A stretch of DNA of 64,000 bases from Amblyomma americanum (taxonomy: Eukaryota > Arthropoda > Arachnida > Ixodida > Ixodidae): NCBI RefSeq assembly GCF_052857255.1, contig NC_135498.1:164544124-164608123 (forward strand), given 5' to 3'. Both the position numbers and the translations under genes were made by a program. Numbering within the stretch: the stretch's first letter is position 1; every line of letters begins with the position of its first letter. The notes below the pieces were generated by a model. It was not told the origin of the DNA. It saw only the letters and a list, made by a program, of their open reading frames with translations, and did not search any database. Shown here piece after piece: positions 9,886 to 22,812 of this stretch.

Positions 9886-12060
9886 GGAAAACCAACTAGC
9901 CCGCCAGTTGACGCTGTGCGATAAATCTAGCAGCGTTGCGATCTCTCGGCGGGGTCGATATACACGCGAGGGCAAAATAATAGTTTTCTTTCAGTGAACA
10001 TGTTAATAGGGTGATTTTCAGCAAAAGCTAAACAAAGATTTCCGTGACCAATTCATATTTTCATATACTGATACTCTAAACAGGCATAAAAATTGCACTT
10101 GCCCGACATGCAGTGGTCTACGCTGCACTGCAGTTTCTAAAGAACAACAAAATGAAAAACCTGCTCGAATATTTTATTAGCTTAAGTTCTCAGTCAACAG
10201 TGACTGCTTAAATTTTTCCTCGTGCTGCATTCGAACTCCGTGCGCTAACGCCTATGTGCATCATAACCACACACTGAATGCGCCTTGATGTACAGCGACT
10301 ATAAGGCGGCTTGATGCTGTAGTGCTTGCCCACAAACTGACCCTGTTCTGTTCGCTTTTGTCCTGTTTCTGGTGTGCTGCTTGGAAAGTGATGCTTTTCT
10401 ATGTTTCATTAAAGGGCTTGGTTCTGCATGCACTAAAAATAACGAGGAGAAGGGGGGCTGTCAGCAGAATTCCTCTTGCGCCATTTTGAAAGTTCACTGT
10501 TTTCTTATTTCACACTTGATTAGAAAGTGTCTGTCTCACGCTGCTGTTATTGTATTGTTCTCGTTGCACTGCATGCCCACTATTGTTTGCAATCGATGTT
10601 CAATGAGCTCGCGCTGTACTATGTGCTCTTGCTGCTGCATTTGACAATGCAACTGAGTTGGACAAGTTTGCCATTCGAGTTTTTACTCTAGTTTTTTGCT
10701 ATTGTTTACGGTTGTGGTTATGAACACTTTCTGAGGTGTATATTGGGTTTGTGTTTCGAACCCGCCCTGTAACATTCCTACAACTAGCAATTCAGTAAAA
10801 AGTAAGAAAGAAAAGCACGTGTTCTTTGATCAGCACAACATATGGATCTGACCGCCAGTATGTGAACAGCATGCATGAGCTATTCATATATAGCTGTTTT
10901 TTTCGGAAAAGCCGAAGCCTATAGTGACGAAACAATTCTGATTAACACCGAACGTGATAAAAGAAATCTGGCTTGATTTTGTTTTGTTTTCCTGCAATCT
11001 AAATTGCGTGATTTACGCTAAGATATACAGCCGATCATCTGCTCATGTATAGGATCTCGCCAAGGTAAGTGTCGGAAGCTTTCTTCCTCAGCGGATGATC
11101 AAGAAAGGTTGTTTGTATGGCAGCATGTGCCCCGTGTGCTATGTTGTAACAGGCACTACAACCTCCGCTTACCACCAGACGCACAACTACAGCACGAATA
11201 ACTGAGCTCCCTGTTCCTTGGTGAAAGTCTGGACGATAACTGACTGCTTGCGCAGACTCTCGTTTGTCCATTCCGCTCCAGAGCCCAGATGGCATTTCTA
11301 AAAAAATCCCCGCTTCCGACAAAACTTACTTGAAAGCATCACCAGTTTCACTGGCAAATAAGCCATTGATGCCATTCCTAACCGGTACATTCTGAAGTTA
11401 GATCAAGGCCACACACATTCACCTCTCGAGAAAAGAAAAAAATATCTTTGCAGGTATACACCCGAGGAACATTGCATGTGAGGTCCGCTGGGTGGAGGCT
11501 TCATACTTACCGATACTTCAAAGAATTTACACTGCGATTTTGCGGAATTCTGTTAGAATTGTTGCAGCAAAAAAAAAAAAACGGGCTAAACATGACATTC
11601 GGCTAAAGAAGTGATGTCCTTAAACTCACTTTTCTTTCCTCTTTCTTTCTCTCTCTTGACGGGGCTTGACTTCTGCATTTTATTGCATTTTCTTTCTTCT
11701 CCTTGTTCGTCTTCTTTCTATACTTTTTCTGCTTTTTTCTCTTGGCTTATGAATTCTTACGACAATGACTGCAATGACATTCCGTCGCACGACTACTCTG
11801 GATGGGATCCCAGTAAGGGCTCTTGCTGTGAAATTTATCTTACACTATACCGCGCAAGCCATGAAGCCCAGCGAAAGCAAATGTAATTTTCTGCTTTTTA
11901 AATCTACCTCTTTATTAATCCCCTAGAGGTGTGGTCTAGGCACTCACCCACTGTAAGACAGCTACAGCACATTTCCTTTTGACTACTTATCATCCCAACC
12001 CAGATGCGCGAAAAGTAGGATTGGTTATTAGGAAATGAAAGGTGCGGTAACTGCCTGACT
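9886..12060. other. No gene seen
   Basis: This is AT-rich intergenic sequence with stops in all frames at short intervals. A GTTCGAATG-like box near 10225-10240 on the minus strand could be a remnant of a tRNA-derived SINE, but no other landmark supports it. Poly-pyrimidine tracts lie at about 11630-11740. Confidence 0.6.
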
Positions 12061-12067
12061 TTTTGGT

Positions 12068-12306
12068 GGACACCTCAACCACTCTGGGGGAAGGGAGGGA
12101 GGTGGGAGCGAATGAAGAAAGAAAAAGAAGCCCTAGTGGATGGATCCGGACTACTGAGACTACTGGGAGATCTTAAACGCCCTTGACATCGCACCGCACA
12201 CGTACACCTTTTACATTTCGCTGCCATTGAAACGTGGCCGTGTCAAACCAGCCCTGTACTCTGGCTCAGTAGCCGAGCACCCTGCCTACTGAGCCACTGT
12301 GGCGGG
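12068..12306 (-). mobile_element. Ruka-type tRNA-derived SINE, diverged
   Basis: Minus strand: CCGCCACAGTGGCTCAGTAGG at 12306 is the A-box head of the SINE that recurs at 24661, 26690 and 61905. The body with GGATCTTTAACGTG-like and GTAGTGG-like blocks is recognisable but mutated. A plus-strand SINE fragment (AAGGCGCCCATGTGCTGTG, from about 12315) follows head to head. Confidence 0.6.
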
Positions 12307-12847
12307 TGCTCAAAAAGGCGCCCATGTGCTGTGTGAGGTCGGTTCCCGTTTCCATCACCAGGTGGCAGGTAGGTAGGTAGGCCTCGAACAGTGCCGGCAC
12401 ATACCCACTGCAGGGGAGTGGCCAAGACACAGGCGGTTAATTGCTGGATACAGGAAAGTTTTGGCGGGAAAAGCAGTGGTAATAGCATGTAGGTTGATAG
12501 ATTGGCAGACGCAAGAACAGGGGCTTTGTTAACTTGGAGATCGAAGACGGGACAATGGCTTAATGTGCATAATAGTGTACAACGCCTGTAAGGTTTCAAT
12601 GTCGTACTGATTAAGAGCAGGAAAAAGAAATTAGAATGGGAGTCTCGTTTCTTGAAGGAAATTTTGCACAGCAGAGCGCACACTCCTGTCGCTTCGTCCA
12701 AGCAAAGTGCCAATGGAAAGAACAACCTCAGAGGACACAGGCAAACCCAGTTGATGAAATGGAATTTGCAATAGACGCTTCCTCAAATGAGAGAAGCGGC
12801 GGCAGAACAGCAGGAATTGATCTATTGTCTCGGGTTCGGCACAAAAA

Positions 12848-12920
12848 GGTACCAGGTGGTATTATTTCGGAGCCCCCCATTACAGCATTTCTTTCTCGTC
12901 TCTTCTTTTACTTTCCTACG
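12848..12920 (+). mobile_element. SINE fragment
   Basis: ACCAGGTGGTATTATTTCGG followed by AGCCCCCCATTACAGC matches the middle block of the plus-strand SINE at 24800-24860. Only this block remains. The surrounding sequence (12430-12847 and 12921-13490) shows no gene. Confidence 0.5.
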
Positions 12921-13492
12921 TGCAGTTGACAAGTAAGGACAGTTACTGCAACTTTAATTTCCTCATCCAATTTTCATTTTCAGATGCCCAGATGGCGTCC
13001 TAGAAGCATTTTGAAGGCGTCAACGAAGGTTGGATGGTGCTCAAGGCATGGCTGCAGGCACGAGGTGGTCACCTCAATGGAGGAAAAAGTTATGCAACAA
13101 AGGTAGTAGGAAACACGGTGCACGAGGCAATCACGTGATGCAGGACAGACCCACCTTGGTTTCGAGGCACCTTCGCACACACAGCTCTAGCGGCAAAAAA
13201 GCCAGCCCTTAGTGAACGAGCCGGCGCAAACTGCAGCTTCTTTTCCCGGTGGCGTCGATCTCAATCGTAGTTGCCGTCCCTGTTTCTCCAGCGATTGTAA
13301 TTTTCCATCTTCCTTATCAGTCTAACGCTTCCAAACAGTCGATGGGGCACCGCTGCTGCCGTATCCATGAGAAGGAGCCAGTTCAATTAAGAGAGAGAAA
13401 AAGAGGCCTATGCCAAGGGCAGCCTTATGTACCCGCACACGAAGGCGAGAAGGCGGCCTAACACATCGCTAAGGCTAAAAAAAACAAGAGGT

Positions 13493-13517
13493 GGGGGGGG
13501 GGGGGGGGGGGGGGGGG
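13493..13517 (+). repeat. Homopolymer run of 25 G
   Basis: Uninterrupted G from 13493 to 13517. Length in the real genome is uncertain because such runs are prone to sequencing error. Confidence 0.9.
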
Positions 13518-13762
13518 TTCACCATGCATCAAGCAACGAAAGCGGCGGATGAACTGGGCGGCCCGTAAAACACTAGAAGCGGCGAAGAAGAACGTGTTCA
13601 GCACTGTTCAGCAGAAGGAGAAACGGTTCAGGGCGGTGGCTCCAAAAGCTGTGGAAGCAGCCAGGGTGGCCATATATGCGCGCTGCCCACGTCGAAGACT
13701 ACAAGCAGATTAATGCAGCGGCTTGTCCAGCAGCCAAATGACGTGGCCGACACCTGAGTGCG

Positions 13763-14972
13763 TTCATGATCAAACTGCGCGAAAGAAACGGACAGAGACA
13801 AGAAACACATACAAACACAGAGCGCAGGCTTCCGACTTTTATTCGAAAACGCTTCGAGCATTCCTTTTATACACACCAAACCACCACATGACAGAGCCAG
13901 TATCCAACTCAGCAGATTAAGTTTAACAGTTGAGTTGAGCCAATCTGGAGAACCAATCTAAAAAACCTCAAGTGTGTGCCTGCCTGAACACCCTTGACGC
14001 CTAGATAAAAGGAGAGATGCAGGTTAAAAACCTGGCGGTGAAACTAAAAATTCAATAAGAACGAAATATGGAAACGGCCGAACCATGTATTACGAGCGAA
14101 AACTTAGTAAGCAAAAGGTATGAGACGTGGAACCGACAGTAACAGCAGTAAAAGAAGTAAAGCAGAATGGACGGTGTGCTCACACATGCTCTGCTTTCGA
14201 ATAAAGAAATCTCGTTTTTACAAAGTAACACTTTAAACTGTCCTTTTTAACCCTGCACCTTTACTCTTGTTATGTGTTGTTTACAATCTTCATATAGATT
14301 TTAGCCTGGTTTCAGCCCTTGTCAATCTCGCGTTGCCTTCACCTTTGTTTATTGTTGTTTCCATATTTCGCTCTCAGTTTCACGGTTTCAGCCTCGTTAA
14401 TATTGTTTTGTATCATTCATATAGTATCGCTTTTATTGCTTTTCTGCTTACTTCTTTTTAGTGCTTGCGCCTTCATCTTTTACTTTTGTTACGATTTTGT
14501 TCCACGTCTCATACCTTTTGCTTACTAAGTTTTCGCTCGTAATACATGGTTCGGCCGTTTCCATATTTCGTTCTCTTTGAATTTTTAGTTTCACCGCCAG
14601 ATTTTTAATCTGCCTCTCTCCTTTTATCTAGGTGTCAAGGGTGTTCAGGCAGGCACACACTTGAGGTTTTTTAGAATTTTTAGTTTCACCGCCAGATTTT
14701 TAATCTGCCTCTCTCCTTTTATCTAGGTGTCAAGGGTGTTCAGGCAGGCACACACTTGAGGTTTTTTAGATTGGTTCTCCAGATTGGCTCTACTCAACTG
14801 TTAAACTTAATCTGCTGAGTTGGATCTTGGCTGTGTCATGTTGTGGTTTGGTGTTATAAAAGGAATGCTCAAAGCGTTTTCGAATAAAAGTTGGAAGTCT
14901 GCGCTCTGTGTGTGTACGTGTTTCTTGTTTCTGTCCCCGTTTCTTTCGCGCAGTTCAATCATGTACGAGAAG
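13763..14972. repeat. Large foldback structure, arms of about 370 and 470 bp
   Basis: Left arm 13763-14133 and right arm 14499-14972 are inverted copies. They share ACTGCGCGAAAGAAACGG at the outer ends and CTTAGTAAGCAAAAGGTATG near the inner ends. The loop is about 365 bp. The right arm is longer because a 95-bp segment is duplicated in tandem. There is no ORF with family resemblance, so it is most likely two copies of the same short element in inverted orientation or a single foldback transposon. Confidence 0.8.
14579..14768 (+). repeat. 95-bp tandem duplication inside the foldback right arm
   Basis: Units 14579-14673 and 14674-14768 are almost identical (both start GAATTTTTAGTTTCACCGCC). 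The left arm has a single unit, so the duplication arose after the inverted arrangement formed. Confidence 0.9.
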
Positions 14973-17900
14973 CGCCAACTAGCCCGCCAAAATACCAAAA
15001 TGCGGCTAACGCCAACTATAGGGCATCCTAGAATGTACTACACCATTTCCTGCAAAGCATTACATCTTGACGACGAGATGTAGTACGAATTTTTTAACGA
15101 CTACCTCGCCTGTACAGCTCCCATGCACTCCAAGTCGTCATATTGTTCCTTCCACTAGGCAGAAAATGTAGCCATGTTCTATGATGAAGTAGTCCGCAGC
15201 CATCTGGACACTACAATTCCTGACATATATCTGTAAGGGAAAGCGTAACAAATTACAAACCGCTTACCCGAAGAGCATACGACGAGTTATAAATGTTAGC
15301 TGGTACGCGAAATGATTAACGCATTACCTGTGCTTACATTACAGAACAGCGACTGTGTTTACATTTCGCAACAGTTTGAAGAATGCATTATGGTTTGTGA
15401 AATCTGTAGGCACGAATTTAAGGGATTTTGTTGCACAGCGCGCTTGTGCGCATGCCGCGCTCCGAAGGCACTCATACTCTGTTTTTCCCGCCTCACGTTT
15501 TTATTCTGATTGCAAGCATACTTTCGCACAATATTTCGTGGTTAGCAATGTAAAATCGCCAGCAATTTTTTTTTCGTCAAGATAAGTGGTGATCGGCATT
15601 TCTGATAACTTTGAAGTTTTGGAACAGGAGGCCATACAGCGGATCTAGCATGCTGGAAATGCATTGAGGTATGAATCTCGAAATGTTTCGGGTGTGCCCC
15701 AGAAACTTCAAATTCGATAGTAGTTTTGGAACGGCTTACGAAATTGTTTTTTAAGGTGGCTGTTAAATGCCCGCAGTGTGTAGATTACAGGCTGTTCAGT
15801 GTTTAATCGCGAGGCATGTTATTTGCAAAATAATCTTCTGCCATTCGTTTCCCCCTGGCTCATGGCGACGTCTACTGCCAGTTCCTAAGGCTGTAACTCT
15901 GCCTTTCAACTTTGAATGGGCCCCGTGACGTGAAGGGCTGTCATTGGCTCGTTATAACACATCGCACCCTGTAACTGCTGACATAAAAGAGCAAGATATC
16001 TCACTCTTCTGCCTTCTCCGGGAACTTCTACTTTCTCTGCGGAGAAAGTAGTCTTTTACGGGCGCGTTTATTTGGCCATCGTGAGCGCGGCGGCGAAAAC
16101 TAATACTGCAATCGCCATTTAAACCCTGTCTGCTCGTAACGAATGTGACGCTCTGGCGGCCCGACCATCGAATCCTGGTGGGCTCAAAACCAAACTTGAC
16201 GGCCCTTCACAGAAGAACAAGCAATAGCAATGATGAAAAATAATGACCGAAAACATCAAATGAGATTGCAGATAAGAACACAACGAATATTAATTGTTGA
16301 GATCAAGTGCGAAGCACAAACTAGCACCTTACTCATTTTTTTTGCATCACCACACAACGAGAACCACTGATCACAACATTAAAAATGTGTTCATAATGGA
16401 GTTTGTGGAACCACACGTTTCACAAACAATGTCAACCTCAAATATTCATTTCCGAAGGAAAGAACAAGAAGCGAACATCAAAGAGTCAATGTATGAACAA
16501 CATAACCAAGCATCGATCTGCTAACAGAACGCCACTACATTGATTGCTATTACATCCGCAACCATAAAACAGTGAAGTTGCTAACAAGAACAGGATCACT
16601 CATTAACTTCCAAACATGACCACCACGTACATGGTCACTTACTTTTCCGCACTTCTTATTTCCTTCCTCATTAAATTTGTATTTCGTGTTTTCATGCAAA
16701 AATAAATTCAGCTCTGTATCAAACGGGCCAATTTTGTTTCTCTTCCACAGGTACAAGTGATGGCAGCATGGAAGGAAACATGCTACTGGCATTAATCAAC
16801 GATTACTTCATTATAGTCTAAGTGACAACCACTTCGTTTCTGTTTTCTAAATCGGCTTTCTCTGGACAAATAATACCCACATGACATTTCTAACCTAAAT
16901 GCATAACAGTAAAATTCGGTATTTGTCAGCAAACTGGCTGTTCACTTTTATATTGGAGCCACACCGCCGAGTTTCTTCATGCACCTTGGGCACTTTGTAT
17001 TTCTCTGTTACTATCACTCAATGTTACAGCTAGGCATTAGCCTCCTGTTTGTTGCACATTTTCCATTCAAAAACTTCTCCCTAGGCCCAGGGTGCTCACA
17101 CCCACCTTGCGCATCACAAAGCGTCGGTTTATTGACAAAAATGCTCCCCGCTTTAAGAACCAGGAGACGCCTCTAGGATAAGCTCATCATTTATTTGAAT
17201 ACTAATGTTAAGATATAAATAACACAGTTAATAACACTGATAAGAGTATTTATAAAATCATAACTGGCAAAGTTAACATAATCAAAAGCCTATAAAAATG
17301 TCTTGTAGTATTTTATATTATAAGCACTGTTGTCAGAATTATTAACTATGTTATTCTTGCGTTAATATTATAAATCAAACTTTATATGCAACAAATTTTA
17401 ATGCATCCATTTAATTAAGTTTAAGCAAACTATGAAATGGAAATGTGATATTCAGAAAATGTCGTCACGAATACGTTGACAAAAAGAAAGTATGCACCCA
17501 CATTGATCCTCTCTTACTTACCTTGCAGAAACAACAAAGGAAAACGTATTTCTATAGCGGCTATGAGGCAGAACGTTGAAAATACCCCTTCCCGCCCCCC
17601 ACTCCTTGTGAAGGCACAATCCACGCAGGGGAGATCAGTGCACGTGGCACCTTCAAGGGTCTCTACGTCAGATGCCATTAAATTTGAACAGCCCAGTCAC
17701 ATGCTTGCCGGTGCCATTAAGGCTACAGCATAGGCAGTGGCCCAAAAGTACGTCCCCTGTTGCCTTCGCCACAATTAATGGCATGCCGCCTTTCACAGTA
17801 ACCGCCTTTCACAGATAATAGACAAATACTGCGAAGGAGGGCATGAGAGGTCCGGCGACAAGTTGTTACGTTTCGTATGTACCCTTCACCATGGTACTTT
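14973..17900. other. No gene seen
   Basis: Intergenic. A short palindrome CTACTTTCTCTGCGGAGAAAGTAG lies at about 16028-16051. Bases 17190-17470 are very AT-rich with runs of TTATAA-like sequence. No splice-flanked coding segment was recognised. Confidence 0.5.
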
Positions 17901-17903
17901 CTC

Positions 17904-18061
17904 TTCAATGCCTGCCGCAAGAATTGTGCTTCACTTTTCTCCGTGTATGCATCCAGGTGGATCGATAGTTGGGAAGTTTGAATGTTGGCTTCTTCGTCCA
18001 ACCATCGGTAATGACATATAAGGAAACCGCGCGGCACAAAGGAGTTTTCTGGAGGCTCCAT
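17904..18061 (-). CDS. Possible small exon of unknown function
   Basis: From the ATG at 18061 the minus strand encodes a stretch of about 50 residues with protein-like composition (starting MEPPENSFVPRGFLICHYRW, then a helical segment ending LRQALKRKYHG). A GT follows close to 17890, after which the frame becomes less protein-like. No domain was recognised and no partner exon found. It could be chance. Confidence 0.15.
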
Positions 18062-19500
18062 GCTAGGTCACTTCCGGAGTGGTGTCCTCTGGATGCGTAA
18101 CTGCGTTGCAGTTATCCTGACCGACGCGCGCTAGAGTCGTGGCTCCGTACAGTGGCCAGAGGACGCTGAGGAGCAGCGCTGCACTTAGCTCCGCCGTGGC
18201 AGGTATGACGGTACTCGTGAAGCGAATGCACTGACCGCACTTCCTGCTCTTCAAGTTCCCGCCGCATTTTGTGTACGACCGCCAGCCATGTTCTTGTGTT
18301 GCATCATGTGCTGTGCTTTCCAGTGTCGCAAGTGGCCTTTTCTGGTTTTATGCGCATTAAAGGCTTATAGCAGTACATTGTTCCTGCTGCTCTTAAGGGC
18401 TTAATTCAGTCTAGTTTTATTTTACTTGGAAATTCACCCTTTGGCACGAGTGGAACGTAGCATTCCAATGAGTAGTGCATACCATGGTTTATATGGGATG
18501 ATTATGCTGTATGAAAACCTTTTATCCCTTGAAGGCCTCTTGGTTGAATAAACTCGGCTAGCTATAGTAATTGGCATGTGTTTCTATTGCGTTTTTTGTA
18601 CATGTTCGCGAGATGCTCAGTGTCGATGCTTGTTGACTATTTCTCCACGAATTCGCAGCTGTCACTCTGACTATAAAATAACGTAAATAAGTCGACAACA
18701 GCTAATTTCCACTACGACAAGGTGTGCGCACGCCGCGGAACACAGTCGAACACAAACGTTTATGGGACATGGAGATTGTAAAAAAAGTCTGATTGTTTGG
18801 CACTCGACCTAAGCATGCAGCCAGAAATTGGAGCATATTCTTTGCACTTCCCTGCGCGACCTGCACAGTGCACCCCTCAATGCCTGGCCGCACCTCCAGC
18901 AGGCAAGGAAATACAGCTTTTTTGTGATTTTGATGTTAAGAAAACTTTTGTGGGCATCAGTACGTCCTATAGGCAAAAAAAAAAAGTTGTCGCGCTGCCT
19001 CTCATCCAAGTGGCAAGGTAATATTATGAGTGAAAGTACATGCCCTGTCATACATTCAGACATTTGAGGTGGTATGTTTGCGTGACAATGGCAAAATATA
19101 CCCCCCCCCCCCCCCCCCCCCCCCCCCCCGTTCTCGTATTCTATTGCCTCCGCATTCCGACGGTACGTACCTGTTTCAGATGATCACAAACGTCAAAGGA
19201 ACTAAAGTGCGGCGAGAAGCCGCACAAATGCCAAAAGTTTGATTAGATGTCTGCATTAAGAAAGTATATAGCTCTAGTGCTATCAAAATTATAAATGCAT
19301 GCCGCAGGAGTTTTAACGTGTGCGTAATTTGAAAATGTAGCTTTAAATGTACGCTACTACGACTGACGTTGACGTTGGCACAGGGTGTTGACTCGACTGG
19401 CCGGGCTGCTTCAATCCACTTCTCGGTCGTCCAGCCTGCCCGAAAACTTGGATCGATAAAAAAATTTGAGGCTCCGAGTCACGGGGCCAAATCCAGGTCA
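18062..19500. other. No gene seen; poly-C run
   Basis: Intergenic. A run of 29 C occupies 19101-19129. No coding, RNA or repeat signal beyond this was recognised. Confidence 0.5.
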
Positions 19501-21910
19501 ATCTAGGCTTCTCTGCACGGACACCACAACATTAATATGCTTTCATAATGCACTGGGACTGCAGATTACTTGTAAATAACTGTACTGGCATAAAAGACAT
19601 TTCAAACACAATTTCTCTTGTTGCTTTATATGTGCAAAAAACCAATGTTTGTCCTCAGCACACAAAGGTGCTAAAGAAATGTACTGTGCTCCGCCATGAC
19701 CGAGAGGTGGTGAGCAAACTCTCGGGAGGCATAGCCATCATTGTGCAGCCTGGAGTAGCAGCTGAAGACGTAGCAGCCACTTTGGTTGCTTACAAAACCA
19801 TTACACTTTGTTGCATATATCTTCAGTCACACCTCGAAGCAGCGCAACATGAATTAGAGAACATTTTAGAACAGCTATTGGAGCCATACTTCGTAGTTGG
19901 AGATTTTAATGCACACTCTTGTTTTGGGGGCAGTGAGAAAACTGATAGCAGAGGTCAGGTCATTGAGGATTTTATACTGTCCAACAATATTGTTCATTGA
20001 ACACCGGTAAACCTACTTATTGCTCTTCTAGTTCAGGAAAAATGAGCGTTTTAGATTTGTCTCTTAGCTCTCCATCTGTTTTTAGCGACTTTAAATGGGA
20101 TGTTTTAGACAACCCCTATGGAAGCGATCATCTGCTTGCTGAAATCTTGCCTGTAATTCCCACCATCAGTGAGCACTACAAAACCACGCCTTTGGAAGCT
20201 CGATTTAGCAAACTGGCAACTCTTCAGAACAGAGACCACTTCAGAAAAAGTTTTTTAGAAAATCTTAATGTCAATGAAATAAATGAAAAGTTCACAAACT
20301 CTATTCTTGCTGCTGCACAATTGGCTATCCCTCAGTCTTCAGGAGTAGTACGGCAGAACCATAAGGTGTGGTGGACACGAGGTAACGAAGAAGCAAAAAA
20401 AACAACAACAACAAAATAAAGCTTGGGGCATATTTCGCAGATACCCCACGCAGGAGAACCTTATAAACTTTAAAAACGCGGGAGCTAAAGCTCGGTACGT
20501 ACGTTGCAAAACCGAAAAAGCATCTTGGCAGAGTTTCATTTCCTTGATAAACAGCCAGGTCTCATCGAAAAAAATGTGGGAGGCAGTACACAATCTAGAT
20601 GGTCACTACTCCCCGTTCACGGTTCCTCTTCTGACAGCCCCTGGTGTACAGACAAATATAAAAGACCAAGCAGGTATATTAGGTGAGCCTTTTTTCACTG
20701 TATATAGTTCCTCTCACTACACAGAATCATTTTTAAAATATAAAAACATAGCCGAAAAACAGTCTGCCGACAATTGGCAGTGCTCACGAAGCATATAATA
20801 GCCCAATTACACTACAAGAAAATAACAGCGTACTTTCTTCCTGTAAACAGACCAGGACCATATGATATTCATTACGAAATGCTCGCCCATCTGTCTAAAC
20901 CCGCTGCAGACTCCCTTCTGAAATTTTTTAACAAAATATCGGTACCAGGAGAGATACCGGAGACTTCGAAAAAAAGCCATTTTTGTACCATTATTGAAGC
21001 CGGGAAAGGCACCTGCCTCCCCTGGCACTCACAGGCCTACAGCACTGGCAAGCATTATTGCCAATTGCTTTGAAAGGGTCCTGAATATTAGGTTAATGTT
21101 TGTACGTGAATCTCGTATTCTTATTGACATCCATCAGTGTGGGTTTACAAAGGCGTGCTCTACAACCGACCATCTTGTCCGCCTTGAGAAAACAGTCCGA
21201 GAAGCATTTATACACAGGCAACACTGCCTTGCGGTCGTTTTCGATTTAGAGAAAGCCTAAGACACCACGTGGAGATTTGGCATTCTGCGGGACCTTGGAG
21301 ACCTTGAAATCCGCGGAAGGATGCTAGAATGCTTGAGTGACTTTTTGTTCAACCATTCCTTTCAAGTACGCCTGGGGCCACTACATCACGTGACGACACG
21401 CTACATCATGTGAGACGCAAATGCAGTTGACAGTTAATAAGCTAACATACTAAAGTATAGCCGTTCTGTTCTCGCTAAGAAGAGGACTGCACACCCGTCC
21501 CACCCTTTATCTGAATAAAGTCACACTACCATAAAGTACGAACACAAATTTTCGAAATACCTTTTGACAAAAGGTCACATTCCTGCCACAGATAAACACC
21601 CTCAAAAAGAAAGCTTCTCGATCCCTGAATATATTAAAAGTAATATCCAGGAAACACTGGGGCTTAGGCAGGAAGTTGTCTTTTACAAATTTATCGCTCT
21701 GTAGTACGCTTTACATTAGATTATGCACGCATTGTTTATTGGTCAGCGAGACCATCGTATTGTAAATGACTGGATCAAGTACATAGGTAACTTAGGTTTG
21801 CGTCTTTTCACTGGTGCATACAGCACATCACCCGTAAACAGCCTTTATGTAGAAACTTACGAACCATCACTTACAGACGGAAGTCACGTGTTCATACATT
21901 CTAAAAAAAT

Positions 21911-22220
21911 TGGCTGTTTAGCCCTTGTTAACCCTAGTTGAATTGCGGAAGCTTCGTTTCCTCGGCACGTCGTCTACGCAGCGTCTCATTCCGATGCTCT
22001 CGAGAACTCAAACCGGTCTCTTCCGCAATTGAAGGCTCTATCCGGGACGTGGCACGATTTTTTCTAGCCGCTTCTTCGTTACGAAGCTTCTGGAGTCGTG
22101 CGGCGCGTTCTCTTGAGCGCGTTGTCTCTTCCTCGCTTCGTTCTGTCGTTGTTGCGTCTCTTTCGCGCTCTCCATAACGACTAGAATACAGTGAGGCGAA
22201 GCGCATATACACAAACCGAC

Positions 22221-22274
<54 letters not shown>

Positions 22275-22475
22275 CCCGCGAGGCGACACCTTCTTTCCTT
22301 CTACCCCAGCGGAGCACATCTGATGGAGCGAGCGGCGTCGACGGCGGCGCCATCTGTTGGAGCGCGGCTGCGGTGTTGCTAGGCAACGGCGGCTCAAGGT
22401 CGTTCGTTGGCATACGGCGCGACGAGCCGAAATAACTCGCTGGGTGAAGTAGTAAAGCTTTCGCTGTATAATTTG
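21911..22475 (-). mobile_element. Unclassified repeat inserted in LINE copy A
   Basis: Compared with LINE copy B, about 565 bp are extra here. On the minus strand the insert holds a charge-rich reading frame (RERAARLQKLRNEEAARK and similar) and a (CA)n(TA)n tract at 22272-22226. Arg/Glu-rich repeats of this kind occur in N-termini of several transposon proteins including Helitrons, but no replicase or helicase is present. Its class stays open. Confidence 0.45.
22226..22274 (+). repeat. (TA)n(CA)n microsatellite
   Basis: About 16 TA units followed by about 7 CA units. Confidence 0.9.
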
Positions 22476-22812
22476 TTCACTACCTAACACATCTGACCAA
22501 ATAGTGACAAAGTACCATAATAGAACACTGCTTAACAACAAACCACAAAGCACCAAGTCACTCGTCTTGCGTTTTGAAAAGATATGAAAACATCGGAGTA
22601 CTACACGTTACCTGGCATTGCTGGAAGACGAGATCAGTGACCTCCATGCTACACTTTCCCTGCAATCTGTGATTTCACTGGTACACACCTCCGCAAAAAC
22701 AAATTCCCCAAAAAGCTATAATACAACATTTTTTTACACTCGCGGAAAAATACAGTACTTTCACAGAGATGGTTCAAAAACAGATGCTTACGTTGGAAGC
22801 ACAATGGTACAA

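Larger units (their letters stand above)
19540..22812 (+). pseudogene. I-like LINE ORF2 copy A (endonuclease, RT, RNase H), decayed
   Basis: Pieces of one ORF2 follow in order. An APE-type endonuclease (19548-20000) has the motif VVGDFNAHS. Its C-terminal part (19997-20419) includes a VLDLSLSS-like block. The RT is at 20774-21260 with QCGFTKACSTTDHLVRLE and FDLEKA just before a stop. A gap follows, then thumb and linker sequence (about 21480-21910), and finally the start of RNase H (FHRDGS) at about 22760. The same order and wording occur in copy B (29512-33290), so both belong to one family of non-LTR retrotransposons with RNase H (I clade or a relative). Many stops and frameshifts and a roughly 565-bp insertion make it inactive. 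Confidence 0.75.

Noticed and set aside
13493..13517. G-run (and the C-run at 19101 and G-run at 59985) as regulatory G-quadruplexes
   Set aside because: They are pure homopolymers without loop structure or a gene nearby, and run length may be a sequencing artefact.
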